A DNA stretch of 8,495 nt from Caldifarciminota bacterium UBA3079 (lineage in GTDB: Bacteria > Hydrothermota > Tepidihabitantia > Tepidihabitantales > Tepidihabitantaceae): assembly GCA_002366635.1 (NCBI GenBank), contig DFBN01000029.1:1-8495 (forward strand), in the 5' to 3' direction. Both the position numbers and the translations under genes were made by a program. The notes under the pieces are model-generated. The model saw nothing but the letters and a program-made list of their open reading frames with translations, did not search any database and had not been told where the DNA came from. Each line of letters begins with the position of its first letter. The stretch's first letter is position 1. Below, piece after piece: positions 6,178 to 8,495 of the stretch.

Positions 6178-6633
6178 CTATATACGAAGGACCAATCCGG
6201 CCCGCATTGGCCCGAGTGCAAAGCTCATCTGTCGGTCAAACCCGAACATCTGGGCAGATACATAGGCATCGGCCATGGAAAAAGCCAGGACCGCTCCGGT
6301 CCACCAGAGAAAGGCATTGCGTCGGTCGCGCAGCTTTACATATGTATCTTCCCATTTCTCAAGACGTGCATCGTTTCTCAATACATGGCTAGCAGCCAAT
6401 TGTTCTTTTACTGCCAGGGACGCAAAAGCTATTTCTGCCGGCCCGATGATTGCCGCTTTCCAGGTATGGCCTGTGTAAATCTGCCCCCCTCCCGGAATCA
6501 GTGCGGAAAGCAGGACCGCTTTGCCAGGTGATTTAGTCATACCCCTCACAACTGAATCAGAAACAGATTCTTCACCAATCGACTGGCTGGCTGCAATTGC
6601 CAACGCAAAGATAAACACCCACCTGCCGATCAC
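6178..6633 (-). CDS. DUF5683-like membrane protein with signal peptide
   Basis: This 151-residue protein begins with a hydrophobic signal peptide (about residues 1-19). It then has the segment KSPGKAVLLSALIPGGGQIY (34-53), which is typical of DUF5683: a KSP-x-x-A start, a small hydrophobic helix and PG-x-GQ-x-Y. Two hydrophobic stretches follow (about 58-75 and 106-127), the second ending in ADAYVSAQ, resembling the DAYVxAH end of the family. The function of the family is unknown; it is common beside envelope and TonB-type genes in diderm bacteria. The GTG start at 6633 overlaps the stop of the OmpA-like gene (GTGA), and the amidotransferase-like gene starts 4 nt after its TAG, so all three are likely co-translated. 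An inner-membrane or periplasm-facing location is inferred. Confidence 0.72.
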   Translation of the reverse strand: MIGRWVFIFALAIAASQSIGEESVSDSVVRGMTKSPGKAVLLSALIPGGGQIYTGHTWKAAIIGPAEIAFASLAVKEQLAASHVLRNDARLEKWEDTYVKLRDRRNAFLWWTGAVLAFSMADAYVSAQMFGFDRQMSFALGPMRAGLVLRI

Positions 6634-7190
6634 TTCCTGACCAGAATCTCTATCCGTTGGTTACGAACCCTTCCCGCAATGCTGTTGTTGTCGCTACGGG
6701 GTCTGGTAGAGCCAAAGCTCCTGAGAACCAGACGGTTGGACACAATACCCCATCCCTCCAGGGTTCTCACTACCGCAGCGGCCTTGGCACTCGCATAATC
6801 CCAGTTGCTCGAAAACCGGGGCCCGAAGCTCTTGGGAACCGGGCTGTTATCCGTATGGCCTGTTACTTCAACCAAGCCAGTTGTTTTCTGCAATTCGGGC
6901 ACACATCCGCGCAAAGCTCGGGCTCCCTGCTCGCTGATCTCGAAGCTCTCCGGACCCTTAAAAAGCTCATCAGAGGTGAAGACGGCAAAAAAGGCGGTTT
7001 CAGGTTCTGCCTCAAACTTTTCCAATTCCGTATTCAAAGACTGGACTTGATTTGTCCACATACTAATTTCTTCCTGCTGTCGGTACAGACTTTGCTGTAG
7101 GGACAGGTATTTCAGGTTATAAAAAATAAGCCAGGCCCCAATTACGACAAGCAGAAGAATCCATCCAAGAAAACTAAGGAAACTTTTCAC
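6630..7190 (-). CDS. OmpA/MotB-family peptidoglycan-binding protein, membrane anchored
   Basis: Numbered from the GTG at 7190 (186 residues), the protein has a single transmembrane helix (about 5-24) near the N-terminus, a heptad-rich region likely to form a coiled coil (28-62), and a C-terminal OmpA-like domain (68-186). The domain shows VTGHTDN (109-115), NWDYASAKAAAV (129-140) and GRVRNQRIEI (173-182). It should tether the inner membrane to peptidoglycan from the periplasm, as MotB or TolR/Pal-like proteins do. In the motif N-x2-L-S-x2-R-A-x2-V the Leu-Ser is Tyr-Ala and the peptidoglycan-contacting Arg is Lys136; the matching Asp114 is kept. GTG 7190 was preferred because it lies 1 nt after the valS stop and leaves a normal short cytoplasmic end; a TTG at 7217, inside valS, is the alternative. 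No motA-like partner is present, so a flagellar role is unlikely. Confidence 0.85.
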   Translation of the reverse strand: MKSFLSFLGWILLLVVIGAWLIFYNLKYLSLQQSLYRQQEEISMWTNQVQSLNTELEKFEAEPETAFFAVFTSDELFKGPESFEISEQGARALRGCVPELQKTTGLVEVTGHTDNSPVPKSFGPRFSSNWDYASAKAAAVVRTLEGWGIVSNRLVLRSFGSTRPRSDNNSIAGRVRNQRIEILVRK

Positions 7191-7191
7191 T

Positions 7192-8495
7192 TTATAAAAA
7201 CCTAAGCTGTTGCTCAAGCCGCGCCAGTTTGTCCTGGAATTCGGCTTTGCGCTTGCGTTCGGTTTTAATCACTTCGGGCCGGGCCCGTCTCTCGAAATTC
7301 GGATTGGCAAACTTGGCATCTATCCCGGCAATAGCACCTTCTAGATTGTCAATTTCTTTTCTGAGGCGGCTGGCTTCGTGCTCGATATTTATCACATTTT
7401 CGAGTGGTACATAAATCTCACATCTGGAAGTTACTGCAAGCGAACACCTAGCCGGCCGCTTCCCAGAAAAACGCAGCCCTGCCACCCTGGCCATCTGACC
7501 GATAAGTCCTTTATTGTGTTTAAGGAAATCAATCAATGCCTTATCCGCGGTATTTACTATACAATCTGTTATCTTCTTGGCCGGCACACCCATGTCAGAC
7601 CGTATATTCCGCACCGCAACAATAAGCTGACGCATCTCTTCAACTTTATCAATATCCTTATCCGCAACAACCAAGGGCTTGGGCCAGGTTGATGCCAGAA
7701 GAGAACCTTTAGAGAATTTCAACCGGAGCCACAATTCCTCAGTAATAAAAGGCATTATCGGATGCAATAACTGAAGGACCCCGCGAACCACCTCGTAAAG
7801 GTTAAAACGCACTTCAGAAGAATTGCTCTTCAACCTGAGCTTGGCGAATTCCAGATACCAATCACACAAATCATGCCAGAAAAAGTCATATAGCGTTGCT
7901 GCCACCGAGGAAAATGCATATCTGTCCAACCCTTGATTTACCTTTTCAAGGACCTGGTTAAACCGTTTTCGAATCCAGTTGTCCACCGGCTCAGTCAAAC
8001 CAAGCCACGATGTATCCTCGGGTCTCGCCCCGGCAATGTAAGGATAAACCAACCGGCACGCATTCCAGACCTTGTTGCAGAAATTACGGCCCAACTGAAA
8101 ACGGTCGTCCCAGAGCCGATAACTCTGGGACTGGCTTTCAAGATAAGTAATCGTGAACCTGACCGCATCGGTCCCGTATTTCTCAATCACTTCAAGCGGG
8201 TCGACACCGACCCCTTTGGAACGGCTCATCCGCTCGCCACTCTTGGCAAGCACAGTCGAATGGATATAAACATCTCTGAACGGAATCTTCCCGGTAAACT
8301 CAAGGCTGGAGAATATCATCCGCGCTTCCCATCTGAATATGATATCCGGGTCTGTAGTTAGAAAATCGGTTGGATAGAACTTCTTGTAATCCGGTGTTTC
8401 ATCGGGCCAGCCCATCGTGGAAAAAGGCCAGAGTGCAGACGAAAACCAGGTATCCAGAACATCCTCATCCTGGCGCAGATGCTTGGACCCGCATT
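7192..8495 (-). CDS. valS: Valine-tRNA ligase, C-terminal half (5' end outside window)
   Basis: This enzyme charges tRNA-Val in the cytoplasm. The reading frame is open to the window edge (first complete codon at 8493) and 433 residues are visible, about half of a bacterial ValS. It includes the class I synthetase signature DTWFSSALWP just upstream of the in-frame ATG at 8415, a KMSKS loop in the form RMSRSKG (8212-8232), the anticodon-binding helical domain, and a C-terminal coiled-coil arm from about 7380 to the end with LRKEIDNLEG and FERRARPEVI. The HIGH motif and editing domain lie outside the window. The ATG at 8415 is internal, not the start. The TAA at 7192-7194 is separated by 1 nt from the GTG of the OmpA-like gene, so valS probably drives the envelope genes downstream. 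Confidence 0.95.
   Translation of the reverse strand, partial: CGSKHLRQDEDVLDTWFSSALWPFSTMGWPDETPDYKKFYPTDFLTTDPDIIFRWEARMIFSSLEFTGKIPFRDVYIHSTVLAKSGERMSRSKGVGVDPLEVIEKYGTDAVRFTITYLESQSQSYRLWDDRFQLGRNFCNKVWNACRLVYPYIAGARPEDTSWLGLTEPVDNWIRKRFNQVLEKVNQGLDRYAFSSVAATLYDFFWHDLCDWYLEFAKLRLKSNSSEVRFNLYEVVRGVLQLLHPIMPFITEELWLRLKFSKGSLLASTWPKPLVVADKDIDKVEEMRQLIVAVRNIRSDMGVPAKKITDCIVNTADKALIDFLKHNKGLIGQMARVAGLRFSGKRPARCSLAVTSRCEIYVPLENVINIEHEASRLRKEIDNLEGAIAGIDAKFANPNFERRARPEVIKTERKRKAEFQDKLARLEQQLRFL

Noticed and set aside
6174..6221. Extended start of the amidotransferase-like gene (MHSGQC...)
   Set aside because: It overlaps the end of the DUF5683 gene and is not family-like; the Cys at residue 6 of this extension cannot serve as the N-terminal nucleophile without a special cleavage.
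5772..6392. 206-codon plus-strand ORF
   Set aside because: It lies antisense to the amidotransferase-like and DUF5683 genes, both of which show family motifs; the translation has no recognisable domain.
1..8495. CRISPR array, insertion sequence or prophage signs
   Set aside because: No regularly spaced repeats, transposase, integrase or terminal inverted repeats were seen.

Overview
The window is bacterial DNA of moderate GC content. It appears to come from an anaerobic, H2-metabolising bacterium with an outer membrane: it carries a group 3c-type [NiFe] hydrogenase with heterodisulfide-reductase-like subunits, a type IV pilus ATPase, and an OmpA/MotB-type peptidoglycan-binding protein next to a DUF5683 protein. 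An uncultivated lineage near the FCB group or candidate division WOR-3 would fit. That is a guess from gene content, not something the sequence proves.

Region 1 (1-3975) is a minus-strand operon, hdrC-hdrB-mvhG-mvhA, whose genes abut or overlap. In the known Mvh-Hdr complex the MvhA/MvhG pair oxidises H2 and passes electrons to the Hdr subunits, where HdrB carries two non-cubane iron-sulfur sites. The flavin-bifurcating subunit HdrA and the linker MvhD are not in the window. At least 119 non-coding bases and a perfect 8-bp palindrome follow mvhA, so the complex is either split across the genome or continues beyond the edge. The operon is read from a sigma70-like promoter (TTGACA, 16 bp, TATCAT).

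Region 2 (3976-5117) is divergent and plus-strand. A retraction-type ATPase gene, pilT, is read from a perfect-consensus promoter (TTGACA, 16 bp, TATAAT) whose -10 box lies 7 nt before an in-frame GTG. This is the signature of a leaderless mRNA. Two operator-like dyads lie between the two promoters.

Region 3 (5118-5477) is a 360-bp convergent intergenic stretch with no convincing gene. It has several hairpins on the plus strand and ends in a strong terminator-like stem. It may hold a structured RNA or simply stacked terminators.

Region 4 (5478-8495) is a tight minus-strand cluster: the 3' end of valS, an OmpA/MotB-type inner-membrane-anchored protein, a DUF5683 membrane protein, and a protein with the class II glutamine amidotransferase fold that has lost the recognisable catalytic residues, including the N-terminal cysteine. 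That last protein is the most unusual gene here. The cluster joins a housekeeping tRNA synthetase to cell-envelope genes by 1-nt to 4-nt junctions.
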